Below are positions 35,317 to 43,874 of a stretch of 64,000 bases of DNA, piece by piece. The translations under genes and the position numbers were made by a program. Origin of the DNA: Pelobium manganitolerans (lineage in GTDB: Bacteria; Bacteroidota; Bacteroidia; Sphingobacteriales; Sphingobacteriaceae); assembly GCF_003609575.1 (NCBI RefSeq), contig NZ_MBTA01000001.1, positions 1 to 64,000 of the forward strand, written 5' to 3'. Numbering within the stretch: position 1 is the first letter of the stretch; the number at the start of each line of letters is the position of its first letter. The notes under the pieces are model-generated. The model worked only from the letters and a program-made list of their open reading frames with translations, searched no databases and was not told where the DNA came from.

Positions 35317-36342
35317 CTATAAATTTAGATATAATTCAGAAAAGTAATCTTCCTCGCGGTTTTCAACGTTCAGTTTATATTTCCCAGGATAGGTTAAATC
35401 CAAGCGCCTAACTACGTTTATCATCCCAATACCGCCGGTTTGATCTTTATTTTGCAGATTTTTCCTGTTTTTAATGGTGAACATCAAATTATCTTCAAAA
35501 ACCGAAATATTAATGTGTATGGGATGATTTTTATCCGTAGCTAAACCATGTTTAAAAGCGTTTTCTACAAACGAAATCAGCAATAAAGGCACAATTTGCT
35601 GTTGAGCCACCTGCCCTTCTATTTCTAAAACAACTTGTGCATCGCCTTTGAAACGCAATTTTTGCAGTTCGATAAAACTTTTCAAATAGCCAATCTCTTT
35701 TTCTAAAGACACCTTGCTATCGTTACTTTCATACAGCATATAGCGCATAATCTCCGACAATTTCAAAATTGCATTGGGTGCCGCGTCTGATTTTTGGTAG
35801 GCTAAAGAGTAAATATTGTTTAAAGAGTTGAAGAGGAAATGCGGGTTAATCTGTGACTTTAAAAAAGCCAGTTCTGCGGTAAGTTTCTGTTTTTCCAGCT
35901 CGGTTTTCTCGCGTTCGTTAAAAAACCAATCTACCGTAAATTTGTATACCGTACTTAAAAATACAAAAAAGCCATTGGTGATAAAGGTACTGAGCAGTTG
36001 CTTTGCCGGTTCAGAAAAAACCATTTCTTTTTGGCTGGATACCAACTTTAAGCCGCTCATTTTATACACATAAAACGTAAAACCGTATTTAAGGGCCAAA
36101 AAAACCAGCACAATTCCCAAACAGCCCATCATCCATAAAAAAAAGCGTCTTCTATCTAGCGTAAGCGGAATAAGCACATAAAGGTTAAGGTAAAAGATGA
36201 CAACGTTAAAAACCGAAAGACCAATGAAGAGAATATAAACGCCACGGCTACTTTCAAAGCCTCCGGTTGCCACAAAAGTGAAAAGTGTAATCAAAAAAAG
36301 CCACACCATCAGGTGAAGCGTCAGTTTTTGTAGCCTGTTCAT
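35317..36342 (-). CDS. LytS-type sensor histidine kinase (His_kinase family)
   Basis: A 341-residue kinase with four N-terminal membrane segments. The family His_kinase motif (SQINPHFLFNSLNNIYSLAY) carries the phospho-His, and a degenerate HATPase has LISFVENAFKHGLATDKNHPI and GGIGMINVVRRLDLTYPG. ATG 36342 (MNRLQKLTLHLMVW) is used; the ORF could extend 23 residues further upstream, but those residues are unlike the family. Transcribed with the LytTR regulator. Confidence 0.93.
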   Translation of the reverse strand: MNRLQKLTLHLMVWLFLITLFTFVATGGFESSRGVYILFIGLSVFNVVIFYLNLYVLIPLTLDRRRFFLWMMGCLGIVLVFLALKYGFTFYVYKMSGLKLVSSQKEMVFSEPAKQLLSTFITNGFFVFLSTVYKFTVDWFFNEREKTELEKQKLTAELAFLKSQINPHFLFNSLNNIYSLAYQKSDAAPNAILKLSEIMRYMLYESNDSKVSLEKEIGYLKSFIELQKLRFKGDAQVVLEIEGQVAQQQIVPLLLISFVENAFKHGLATDKNHPIHINISVFEDNLMFTIKNRKNLQNKDQTGGIGMINVVRRLDLTYPGKYKLNVENREEDYFSELYLNL

Positions 36343-36536
36343 AAAATAAAAGTACTTAAGAAAAGCTAAAATCTGGCAAGTATAGACCAACGCACAAATT
36401 TTATCTACCAACAGCCTTACCGCGTTTATCGGTACGCTGGGCGGTTCATCTTTACAATTATCGCGTTGGTCTAATACATTTTATGGCGCCAAAAAGTGTT
36501 TGAATATTTGAAGCATCAACAAAAAACACAGCAAAA

Positions 36537-36728
36537 ATGAAAAAATTAGGCACTTCTGTTTCTCCTTTTTTAATGTTAATTGTACCGGTATTGTTTGCCG
36601 TTTTACTTTCTTTAAACCTAAACAATGGCGACGGAGAAAATACCGATAACTTAAGCAGCAACATAAAAACCGAGATTAGCGCACAGAAATTGGTGAAGGC
36701 CGGGCTTGTACGCTTCTTACTAAAATAA
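36537..36728 (+). CDS. Possible small membrane protein
   Basis: A 63-residue ORF with one membrane segment (FLMLIVPVLFAVLLSLNL) and a polar tail, directly upstream of the topoisomerase gene in the same direction. No family is recognised. Signal-like start MKKLGTSVSPF supports a real gene, but it could be a chance ORF. Confidence 0.4.
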   Translation: MKKLGTSVSPFLMLIVPVLFAVLLSLNLNNGDGENTDNLSSNIKTEISAQKLVKAGLVRFLLK

Positions 36729-36775
36729 AATTTGTTGGTCTGGTTTTAGATTGATGACCTTATCAATCTCCTTTT

Positions 36776-37846
36776 ATGACCAGATTAGAGAACAAGCTTG
36801 CAAAAATAGGCACCGACGCTAAAGTTACCGCTAAAGCAGCGGGCCTGCGTTACATAGAAGACCGCACCAAAGGTTATTACAGAAAAAAAGCAGGCAAAGG
36901 TTTTAGATACGAAGATTATGAGGGCAAGCCTGTAAAAGATGAAGCCCTTCTGGAACGCTTTAGAAAACTGGTTATACCGCCTGCTTACCAAGATGTTTGG
37001 ATAGCGCCCTACCCCAACAACCACCTCCAATTTACCGGCTACGATGTTAAGGGCCGCAAACAATACCGCTACCATGCAGACTGGAATGCCATACGCAACC
37101 AAGCGAAGTTTTTCCGCTTGCGTAATTTTGCAAACTGCCTTCCTAAAATCCGCCAGCAGATAGAAAAAGACCTCAATTTAAAAGGATTGCCTATCCGCAA
37201 AGTGCTGGCTTTGGTGGTAAAACTGATTGAGCTTACGCACATACGGATAGGCAACGAAAGTTACAGTAAGTTGTACGGTTCTTTTGGTTTAAGCACCTTA
37301 AAAGATAAGCACGTAAAATTCAAAGGCGCTACCGTAAAGTTTTCTTTTAAAGGGAAAAAAGGCGTTTACCACGATATTGAACTGCAAAGCCGCAAGCTGG
37401 CAACCTTAGTGAAAAAATGCCAGGAAATTCCGGGCAAAGAGCTGTTTCAGTATTATGATGATGAAGGCAACCACCATAGCATTGGCAGTGGCGATGTAAA
37501 CAACTACCTTAAAGAAATTACTGGCGAAGACTATACCGCCAAAGATTTTAGAACTTGGGCGGGCAGTGTGCACGCTTTGTGTGCATTTAAAGATATAGCT
37601 TTGGCAGAGAATGAAACCAAGCTTAAAAAGCAGATAGCCAGCGTAATTGATGATGTTGCCAAAAAACTAGGAAATACACGCACCGTTTGCAAAAAATATT
37701 ACATACATCCCTCTGTAATAGATGCTTACCAAAACGGCAAAATACAGAAATATAAAGTGCGCGAGAGCAACAAAAACAGCCTTTCTGTTGAGGAAAGGCT
37801 GTTGGTTAAAATTTTAGATAACGAAAAATTTGCCGAAATGCTATAA
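36776..37846 (+). CDS. DNA topoisomerase IB (poxvirus/eukaryotic type)
   Basis: A 356-residue type IB topoisomerase that relaxes supercoils by a 3'-phosphotyrosine intermediate. Seen: the N-terminal RYIEDRTKGYYRKKAGKGF, FTGYDVKGRKQYRYH, the active-site region IRKVLALVVKLIELTHIRIGNESY, KDFRTWAGSVHALCAF, and the catalytic Tyr in CKKYYIHPSVIDAYQNG. Its 3' end overlaps the convergent terC gene by six bases. Confidence 0.94.
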   Translation: MTRLENKLAKIGTDAKVTAKAAGLRYIEDRTKGYYRKKAGKGFRYEDYEGKPVKDEALLERFRKLVIPPAYQDVWIAPYPNNHLQFTGYDVKGRKQYRYHADWNAIRNQAKFFRLRNFANCLPKIRQQIEKDLNLKGLPIRKVLALVVKLIELTHIRIGNESYSKLYGSFGLSTLKDKHVKFKGATVKFSFKGKKGVYHDIELQSRKLATLVKKCQEIPGKELFQYYDDEGNHHSIGSGDVNNYLKEITGEDYTAKDFRTWAGSVHALCAFKDIALAENETKLKKQIASVIDDVAKKLGNTRTVCKKYYIHPSVIDAYQNGKIQKYKVRESNKNSLSVEERLLVKILDNEKFAEML

Positions 37847-38638
37847 GTTTTGATTAGTAGCCTGTGGCGTATTTCGCAAAGACACAGGCTTTCTTTTCCC
37901 AGATTTCGACTTCATTTTTAGGTTTAAAAACTCTACCAAAACAGAGAAAGCCATCGCAAAATAAATGTATCCTTTCGGGATGTGTTGCTCAAAGCCTTCT
38001 GCAAGCAAAGAAACGCCAATTAAAAGCAAGAAAGACAGCGCCAGCATTTTCACCGTCGGATGTTTATTTACAAAATCTGAGATAGCTTTTGATGAAAACA
38101 TCATTACTACCACCGCAATCACCACCGCGGCAATCATCACTTCTACATGGTTAGCCATGCCTACGGCTGTAATTACCGAATCGAGCGAAAAAACGATGTC
38201 CAAAAGTAAAATCTGGAATATCACTCCCCAAAAAGAGTACACCTTTTTTACGCCGCTGTTGTCTTCTTCGCCTTCCAGTTTTTCATGTATTTCATGGGTG
38301 CTTTTATAAATCAGGAACAAACCTCCGATAATCAAAATCAAATCTCGGCCGCTAATGGCAAATTTCTCCAGCCACTCGGGGTCGTCCATTCCAATTAAGC
38401 TACCCAAATTAAACAGGGGCGCGGTTAGCGTCATAATCCAGCTTAGCGAAAGCAACAGCAAAACACGCGTAATCATCGCGGCAGCTAAACCTATGGTTCG
38501 GCCTTTACTTTGTTGCTCGGGCGGTAACTTGCCCGATAAGATGGAGATAAACACAATGTTATCAATGCCCAAAACTATTTCGAGCACGGTTAGGGTTAAC
38601 AATGAAACCCAAATTTCGGGGTTACTAAGCCATTCCAT
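37841..38638 (-). CDS. TerC family membrane protein
   Basis: A 265-residue TerC protein with about seven membrane segments. Signatures: EIVLGIDNIVFISILSGKLP and LLDIVFSLDSVITAVGMANH, holding the conserved Asp pairs of the family. TerC proteins are metal transporters (manganese export in studied cases). The minus-strand gene has a 3' end that also contains the terminator of the convergent topoisomerase gene. Confidence 0.94.
   Translation of the reverse strand: MEWLSNPEIWVSLLTLTVLEIVLGIDNIVFISILSGKLPPEQQSKGRTIGLAAAMITRVLLLLSLSWIMTLTAPLFNLGSLIGMDDPEWLEKFAISGRDLILIIGGLFLIYKSTHEIHEKLEGEEDNSGVKKVYSFWGVIFQILLLDIVFSLDSVITAVGMANHVEVMIAAVVIAVVVMMFSSKAISDFVNKHPTVKMLALSFLLLIGVSLLAEGFEQHIPKGYIYFAMAFSVLVEFLNLKMKSKSGKRKPVSLRNTPQATNQNL
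37859..37897 (+). terminator. Topoisomerase terminator located inside terC coding sequence
   Basis: AGCCTGTG and CACAGGCT form a stem followed by TTCTTTT on the plus strand, 13 bp past the topoisomerase stop and inside the last codons of terC. Confidence 0.65.
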
Positions 38639-38689
38639 AAGTAGTAAAAAAAAATTTGCTAAAAATAGAAAAAGAGCTTTAATATCAAA

Positions 38690-39631
38690 TTATTTGAAAA
38701 AAATTACGGTGGCCCCGTAACCAAATTTTTGCTTTTGGGCATCCATAAAGGTTTTTACTTGCGGATTTTTACTGGCCGCTTTATGGATATGCTGTTGTAA
38801 AATGCCGTTGCCAACGCCATGGATAAACACGATGCTGTCGTACTTATGCACAATAGCCGCTTCTAAATTGCTTTGAAAGTGCGCCAGTTGAATATCCAAA
38901 ATTTCTTTGTTGTTCAAAAAAGAATAGTCGTCGCGCAGTTTATCAATATGCAAATCAACTTCTTTGGCTGGTTTCTGTACAGATGGTTTTTCTGCCACAG
39001 GTTTAAAAAAGCTTTCTTTCAACTTCTCTGCATCAATTACTAATTCTGGCTCATCCATTCTAAAAAGCCAACCTTGCGCATTTAAAGCTTTGATTTTTTG
39101 TTTTGATCCCGAAAAATCTTTGCTTCCGAATTTGATATTAAAGCTGAGGGGCTTTTTAGGCTCGCGATTAGAACTGCTGTAAAAAAGCGCCTGAAAATTC
39201 AAAGTAGGCCACAAATCTAAATCGGGCAGGGCAGCGCTATAAACTTTTGCTTGCGCCTGCGCGCCCAAGCGGTCAAAGAAAACACCTTTATAAATATTTT
39301 TGCTGTGCGTTTTTAAACTTAGCATTACTTGGTACGAGCTTTCGTTTACCACATAGAAGTGAATTACGGAACCTTTATTGGCATCTGGCACTGCCACCAA
39401 ATAAATACCGCGTTCTATAAAATCCTTGTCTTCGCTAACGTCATGCACCAGCTCTTTAAATTCTGCATTTGAGGGATGCCCGTGAACCCGCGTGATATTG
39501 CTTACCATCACCGGAATTTCAAAGTCATCATCACCGGTAACACCAACCATATCGTCGTTGATGATTTTGGTAATATATCCTTCGCGCCTTTCGTCGATAA
39601 AACGCACAAATTCGCCCAACTGGTATTTCAT
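38690..39631 (-). CDS. DUF2027/Smr domain protein
   Basis: A 313-residue Bacteroidetes protein. The N terminus is a DUF2027 region (GEFVRFIDERREGYITKIINDDMVGVTGDDDFEIPV). The C terminus is a Smr domain with DLHIDKL and FIHGVGNGILQQHIHKAAS, as in MutS2 tails. The Smr domain is a nuclease/nucleic-acid-binding module; the combined protein is uncharacterised. Stop is 10 bp from the next gene on the same strand. Confidence 0.92.
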   Translation of the reverse strand: MKYQLGEFVRFIDERREGYITKIINDDMVGVTGDDDFEIPVMVSNITRVHGHPSNAEFKELVHDVSEDKDFIERGIYLVAVPDANKGSVIHFYVVNESSYQVMLSLKTHSKNIYKGVFFDRLGAQAQAKVYSAALPDLDLWPTLNFQALFYSSSNREPKKPLSFNIKFGSKDFSGSKQKIKALNAQGWLFRMDEPELVIDAEKLKESFFKPVAEKPSVQKPAKEVDLHIDKLRDDYSFLNNKEILDIQLAHFQSNLEAAIVHKYDSIVFIHGVGNGILQQHIHKAASKNPQVKTFMDAQKQKFGYGATVIFFK

Positions 39632-39641
39632 TATTCTTAAG

Positions 39642-40658
39642 CTATTTTTCTAAAATGGCCAACTGACCTAAAATTTGGTTCTGCTTTGCAAAATATTCCG
39701 CACCATTTCTAATGCTGTTGTACACTTCATCAAACAGCTCCAGGTAATTGCCTTTTTCTGCAGGTATCCGCTCTTCAACTACCTCACCGTTTGCGCTAAA
39801 AGTGTAGAGTAGGGCTTCATCGCCCTCATTTTCTACGCCATAATCTGCATCAGCCGGCTTTTTGCCCGCCAAAAGCTGCGCCTCTTGTACGTCTGTCCGA
39901 TATTTAATCAGCGTTCCTTTTTCGCCGTAAACTACGTAAGCGGGCTGCTGTTTAACTACCAGCATGTTGGTGCCCACAAAAACGTTTAAACCGTTGTTGT
40001 ATTTCAGATGGGCGTAGGCTGCATCATCTACTTGTGTGCTTCCACGATGTTTGGCGTAAGTTTTTTCAAATTCTGGAGGGATACCGAACAGCGCAATGGC
40101 TTGGTCAACAATGTGTGCGCCCAAATCGTAAAAAACACCTGCGCCGGGAATGGGGTCTTCTTTAAACTGCTTTTCACTAATTTCGTTTCGGTAACGATCA
40201 AAGCGGATGTGCGCTTCTGATATTTTACCCAACCGTCCCGAATCGATTATGTTTTTCACCGTTTTAAAATCGCTGTCGAACCTGCGGTTTTGATAAGCCA
40301 GTACCTTTAGGTTTTTGCGGAAAGCGAGCGCAAACAGCTCTTCAGCTTCGTTACGGTTTACGGAGAAGGGCTTTTCTATTAAAACATGCTTACCTGCCAG
40401 CAAAGCAGCCTTGGCATAACTGTAATGCGTATAATTTGGGGTATTAACAATAATTAATTCTATCTCATCATCGCCAATTAGTTCCTCTGCACTGCGGTAG
40501 GTTTTAATATTCGGATAATCGGCAACTGCATTATTTTTAGTACGCTCAAAAACCGCAACAAGCTCAAAGCCATCATGCAAATCAATAAAAGGAGCATGAA
40601 AAATTTTGCCCGACATGCCGTAGGCTAAAAGACCAGTTTTTATAGGGTTACTCATCAT
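39642..40658 (-). CDS. Gfo/Idh/MocA family oxidoreductase
   Basis: A 338-residue NAD(P)-dependent oxidoreductase. An N-terminal Rossmann fold (TGLLAYGMSGKIFHAPFID) leads to the family's GKHVLIEKPFSVN, with the conserved Lys, and a C-terminal substrate domain (GVFYDLGAHIVDQAIALFG). It probably acts on a sugar or inositol-like substrate. Confidence 0.93.
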   Translation of the reverse strand: MMSNPIKTGLLAYGMSGKIFHAPFIDLHDGFELVAVFERTKNNAVADYPNIKTYRSAEELIGDDEIELIIVNTPNYTHYSYAKAALLAGKHVLIEKPFSVNRNEAEELFALAFRKNLKVLAYQNRRFDSDFKTVKNIIDSGRLGKISEAHIRFDRYRNEISEKQFKEDPIPGAGVFYDLGAHIVDQAIALFGIPPEFEKTYAKHRGSTQVDDAAYAHLKYNNGLNVFVGTNMLVVKQQPAYVVYGEKGTLIKYRTDVQEAQLLAGKKPADADYGVENEGDEALLYTFSANGEVVEERIPAEKGNYLELFDEVYNSIRNGAEYFAKQNQILGQLAILEK

Positions 40659-40817
40659 ATCAAAATTTTAACAAGGCTGTTAAAAGACTTATCTCCAAAA
40701 ATACAATTTTATCTGCCACCGCGTTGGAGTAAAACAATATATAATTATTATAAAGATTATAGTTTTTCCTTATATCGCTATCAAAACATGCGATTGGCGT
40801 TTGCTTTGCGGGTTTAG

Positions 40818-40825
40818 TATATTTG
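40818..40825 (+). promoter_or_regulatory. ahpC promoter -7 element (TATATTTG)
   Basis: TATATTTG fits the Bacteroidetes consensus TAnnTTTG, with TTGG about 20 bases upstream as -33 part. It lies 41 bp before the ahpC start. Confidence 0.65.
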
Positions 40826-40866
40826 CATCAACAAAAATTTAGTTAAACATTTAAACATTATAAATC

Positions 40867-41424
40867 ATGATCGGTATTGGAGAAAAATTCCCAGAATTTA
40901 GCAAAACAGCAGTTGTAAGTCTTGAAAAAGGCAAAGAGTTTGAAACTATTTCTTCAGATTCTTTTATTAACGATGATAGCCGTTGGACAGTAATGTTCTG
41001 GTGGCCAAAAGATTTTACTTTTGTTTGCCCTACAGAGATTGCGGAATTTAACAATAACTATAGCGAGTTTAGAGATAGAGACACTACCTTAATTGGTGCT
41101 TCTACCGACTCGGAATATGTACACTTGGCTTGGAGAAACAACCACGATGATTTGAGAGGACTGAAGTTCCCGATGTTGGCAGATACTTCAAAATCTTTAG
41201 CAGAAGACTTAGGCATTTTGGTAGCTGATGAAAAAGTAGCTTACAGAGCAACCTTCATCATCGACCCTCAAGGTATTATCCGCTGGGTTTCTGTAAACGA
41301 TTTAAACGTAGGCAGAAACGTGAAAGAAGTTTTGCGCGTGTTAGATGGTTTACAAACAGACGAGCTTTGCCCATGCAACTGGGAAAAAGGCCAAGAAACT
41401 TTAACCGCTGCATTAGAGGCTTAA
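40867..41424 (+). CDS. ahpC: Peroxiredoxin AhpC, mycobacterial-like
   Basis: A 185-residue 2-Cys peroxiredoxin that reduces peroxides. Peroxidatic Cys54 lies in WPKDFTFVCPTEIAEF; the C terminus has ELCPCNWEKGQETL, with Cys168 and Cys170. The C-terminal CxC-N-W pattern resembles Mycobacterium AhpC (ELCACNWRKG), which is reduced by AhpD rather than AhpF. The adjacent ahpD gene fits this. Confidence 0.95.
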   Translation: MIGIGEKFPEFSKTAVVSLEKGKEFETISSDSFINDDSRWTVMFWWPKDFTFVCPTEIAEFNNNYSEFRDRDTTLIGASTDSEYVHLAWRNNHDDLRGLKFPMLADTSKSLAEDLGILVADEKVAYRATFIIDPQGIIRWVSVNDLNVGRNVKEVLRVLDGLQTDELCPCNWEKGQETLTAALEA

Positions 41425-41429
41425 TTAAT

Positions 41430-41462
41430 AAAAAGCCCTTTGTACCCACAAGGGGCTTTTTT
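41430..41462 (+). terminator. Terminator/attenuator between ahpC and ahpD
   Basis: AAAAAGCCCTTTGT pairs with ACAAGGGGCTTTTT with a single mismatch and ends in T6. It lies directly after ahpC, so ahpD may be transcribed only by read-through or from its own promoter. Confidence 0.8.
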
Positions 41463-41502
41463 ATGCAAGCAACACAACATTAACAAACTGATTATCAAGA
41501 TT

Positions 41503-42081
41503 ATGAATATTTCAGAAACTACACAGGAGGTTTTAGCCATATTTGGCCAAACCGAAATCAACAATAAAGCATTAGCCATTTTAAACGCTACCGATTTTAA
41601 ATATTTAAAAGATTTAAAATTAAACTTCAACAGCACGTTAAGCTCAGAGTTTTTATCGGAAAAAGAGTGCGGTTTGGTAGGTTTAAGCGTAGCCGCTAAC
41701 AACCAAAACGCAGCGATGATGGAGTTTTACAAAAACTACGCGCTTAAACATGGCGCAACAGAAGATGAATTGGCAGAAGCTGTTTCTTGCGCGTCTTTAT
41801 TGGCATCTAACAACGTATTTTACCGTTTCCGCCATTTTACGCAGAAAGAAAAATACACACAAATTCCCGCACGTATACGCATGCAGCTAATGGTGAAACC
41901 GGTGACGTCAAAAGAGTTTTTTGAGCTGTTAAGCTTGGCCATTTCTGCGGTAAACGGTTGCGAGATGTGCGTAAACGCGCACGAAGATTCTTTAATTAAG
42001 TTAGGTTGCAAAGAAGAACGCATTTTTGACGCCATCCGCATAGCTTCAATTGTAACCGCAACTGGCAAACTGATTTATTAA
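41503..42081 (+). CDS. ahpD: Alkylhydroperoxidase AhpD-like protein
   Basis: A 192-residue protein with the AhpD signature: NNVFYRFRHF, then an E-x-n segment and CEMCVNAHEDSLIKLG holding the two redox Cys and the His of the proton relay. In Mycobacterium AhpD transfers electrons from lipoamide to AhpC. ATG 41503 is used because the upstream in-frame residues run through the terminator. Confidence 0.92.
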   Translation: MNISETTQEVLAIFGQTEINNKALAILNATDFKYLKDLKLNFNSTLSSEFLSEKECGLVGLSVAANNQNAAMMEFYKNYALKHGATEDELAEAVSCASLLASNNVFYRFRHFTQKEKYTQIPARIRMQLMVKPVTSKEFFELLSLAISAVNGCEMCVNAHEDSLIKLGCKEERIFDAIRIASIVTATGKLIY

Positions 42082-42282
42082 GTCATTTAGTCAGAAGTTT
42101 TATGTTTAGTAAAATTAAAGCTTTTGACTTATTCTTTAGTTACAAACGCAACAACCTGTTATAAATAATTTTAGAGGAAATTTGTTTTTGGAGATATAAA
42201 ATCCCTATATTAGTGACAAGGTTAATCATGCCTAAGAGAAATTAAACGGCTTTTAGGTTTTTATAGGTTTTAATTGTTAATT
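42082..42282. other. Intergenic leader-like region with a five-codon ORF
   Basis: About 200 bp between ahpD and the convergent efflux operon. TTTG at 42182-42185 and TATAAAATCCC resemble a promoter start; a mini-ORF MPKRN* begins at 42229, and a strong stem-loop terminator follows. A small RNA is possible, but nothing identifies one. Confidence 0.3.
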
Positions 42283-42316
42283 ACAAAGCCGCTTTTTTAG
42301 CTAAAAGCGGCTTTGT
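42283..42316. terminator. Bidirectional terminator between ahpD and the efflux operon
   Basis: ACAAAGCCGCTTTT and AAAAGCGGCTTTGT are exact inverted repeats around TTAGCT, with T-rich flanks on both strands. Confidence 0.85.
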
Positions 42317-42323
42317 TTGTTTA

Positions 42324-43871
42324 CTAGTGTGCATCTACCGGCACGTTTGTATTCTTTTTAAACTTTTGCAATAACAACAGCGGAATAGAAAACAGCATCA
42401 CGTAACCTACCAGCCAATACGCGTCTGTATAAGTTAAAAGCACCGTTTGCTTAATCACCATGCCTTCAATGGCTTTTGTGGCGGCGTGTTGCGCATCTAA
42501 AAAAGTATAGCCTTTGGCCATGAAGCTTTGTGTTATGGCCTGAATTTTTGCCGTAAACGCCGAGTTATACTCGTTAATGTTAGACAACAAATTGCTGCGG
42601 TGCACACCATTTCGGATATGCAAAAACGTGGTGAGCGCTGCAATCCCGAAAGAACCGCCCAGCTGCCTGCCCATGTTATTTAGCCCCGTGCCTTGGCCAA
42701 TTTCTTTTCCGCGCAAATCTTGGATAGCCAAGGTAGTTAAAGGCACAAATAAAAATGCCATGCCAACCCCTCTGATAATTAAAGGCCAAAAGAAATCGCC
42801 GGTGCCAGAAGATAAGGTGGATTTGCTGAGCATCAGCGAGAAAATGAAAAACATCAACATCCCAAAACCTGCCATCAGCTGTGCCGGAACACCTTTCTTC
42901 AGCATCATCCCAATAAAAGGCATCAGCACAATAGTGGCTATGCCGCCGGGCAACAATATTTCACCTGTTTGCAGAGGCGAAAAGCCCAGCAGGTTTTGGC
43001 AAAATATCGGGAAGATGAACACAGAACCGTACAAGCCAAATCCTAACACAAAACTGAAAAACATCCCCACAGAAAAACTTCGCTTCTTTAAAATTTCCAG
43101 GTTTACAATGGGATATTCCACTGTTTTCTCGCGCCAAATGAACAGCAAAAAGCCAAGGACCGAAATAATGCTAAGCACCAAAATATACGATGTGGCAAAC
43201 CAATCTTCACTTTCGCCTTTTTCTAATACGGTTTGCAAGCTGCCCACGGTAACTGCCAGCAAAATAATTCCCCACCAATCTATCGGCCGGCCTTTAGCAG
43301 TTTTTGGCGTTTCGCTGATGACCGTATAAGTGGCAAAAGCGGCCAAAATGCCTACCGGGATGTTTACATAAAATATCCACGGCCAAGAGAAATGCTCGGT
43401 AATGTAGCCGCCAATGGTTGGCCCTAAAGTTGGCCCCACAACAGCACCCAAGCCAAACATCGCGGTAGCAGTGCCCACTTCTTCGGGCGGCCAGGTTTCC
43501 AGCAAAATGGCTTGCCCGGTAGAGATTAAACCTCCGCCTGCTAAGCCCTGCAAAATCCGGAAAATAATCAGCTCATTTAAACTGGTAGCATTACCGCATA
43601 AGAAAGAGGCAATGGTAAAAACAATAATGGAGGTCAAAAAATAGTTTTTGCGCCCAAAAGTTTCGCCAAGCCATCCCGACATGGGCAAAATAATTACGTT
43701 GGCCACCGCGTAACCGGTGGTAATCCAAGCAATATCTTCTAAGGTTGCACCCAAATTCCCCTGCATTTGGGGCAACGATACGTTTACGATGGTGGTATCT
43801 ATCAACTCTAAAAGCGAAGCCACAATCACCGTGATGGTAATGACCCACTTTTTAACACCTTTTTCTGCCAT
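42324..43871 (-). CDS. DHA2/EmrB-type MFS efflux permease
   Basis: A 515-residue drug:H+ antiporter with about 14 membrane segments. Seen: ELIDTTIVNVSLPQMQGNLGATLEDIAWITTGYAVANVI, GWLGETFGRKNYF, and GIGQGTGLNNMGRQLGGSFGIAALTTFL, all typical of EmrB. It is the last gene of TetR-TolC-HlyD-MFS, which together would span both membranes to export a toxic compound. Confidence 0.95.
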   Translation of the reverse strand: MAEKGVKKWVITITVIVASLLELIDTTIVNVSLPQMQGNLGATLEDIAWITTGYAVANVIILPMSGWLGETFGRKNYFLTSIIVFTIASFLCGNATSLNELIIFRILQGLAGGGLISTGQAILLETWPPEEVGTATAMFGLGAVVGPTLGPTIGGYITEHFSWPWIFYVNIPVGILAAFATYTVISETPKTAKGRPIDWWGIILLAVTVGSLQTVLEKGESEDWFATSYILVLSIISVLGFLLFIWREKTVEYPIVNLEILKKRSFSVGMFFSFVLGFGLYGSVFIFPIFCQNLLGFSPLQTGEILLPGGIATIVLMPFIGMMLKKGVPAQLMAGFGMLMFFIFSLMLSKSTLSSGTGDFFWPLIIRGVGMAFLFVPLTTLAIQDLRGKEIGQGTGLNNMGRQLGGSFGIAALTTFLHIRNGVHRSNLLSNINEYNSAFTAKIQAITQSFMAKGYTFLDAQHAATKAIEGMVIKQTVLLTYTDAYWLVGYVMLFSIPLLLLQKFKKNTNVPVDAH

Positions 43872-43874
43872 ATA

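Noticed and set aside
36345-36359. A 15-base match to the left half of the NO-cluster palindrome (AATAAAAGTACTTAA) before the LytS-type kinase gene
   Set aside because: Only half a site. The shared text contains a TAnnTTTa-like promoter element, which explains the match without a common regulator.
42577-43329. 250-codon plus-strand open frame opposite the MFS permease
   Set aside because: Antisense shadow of a clear EmrB gene; no family features.
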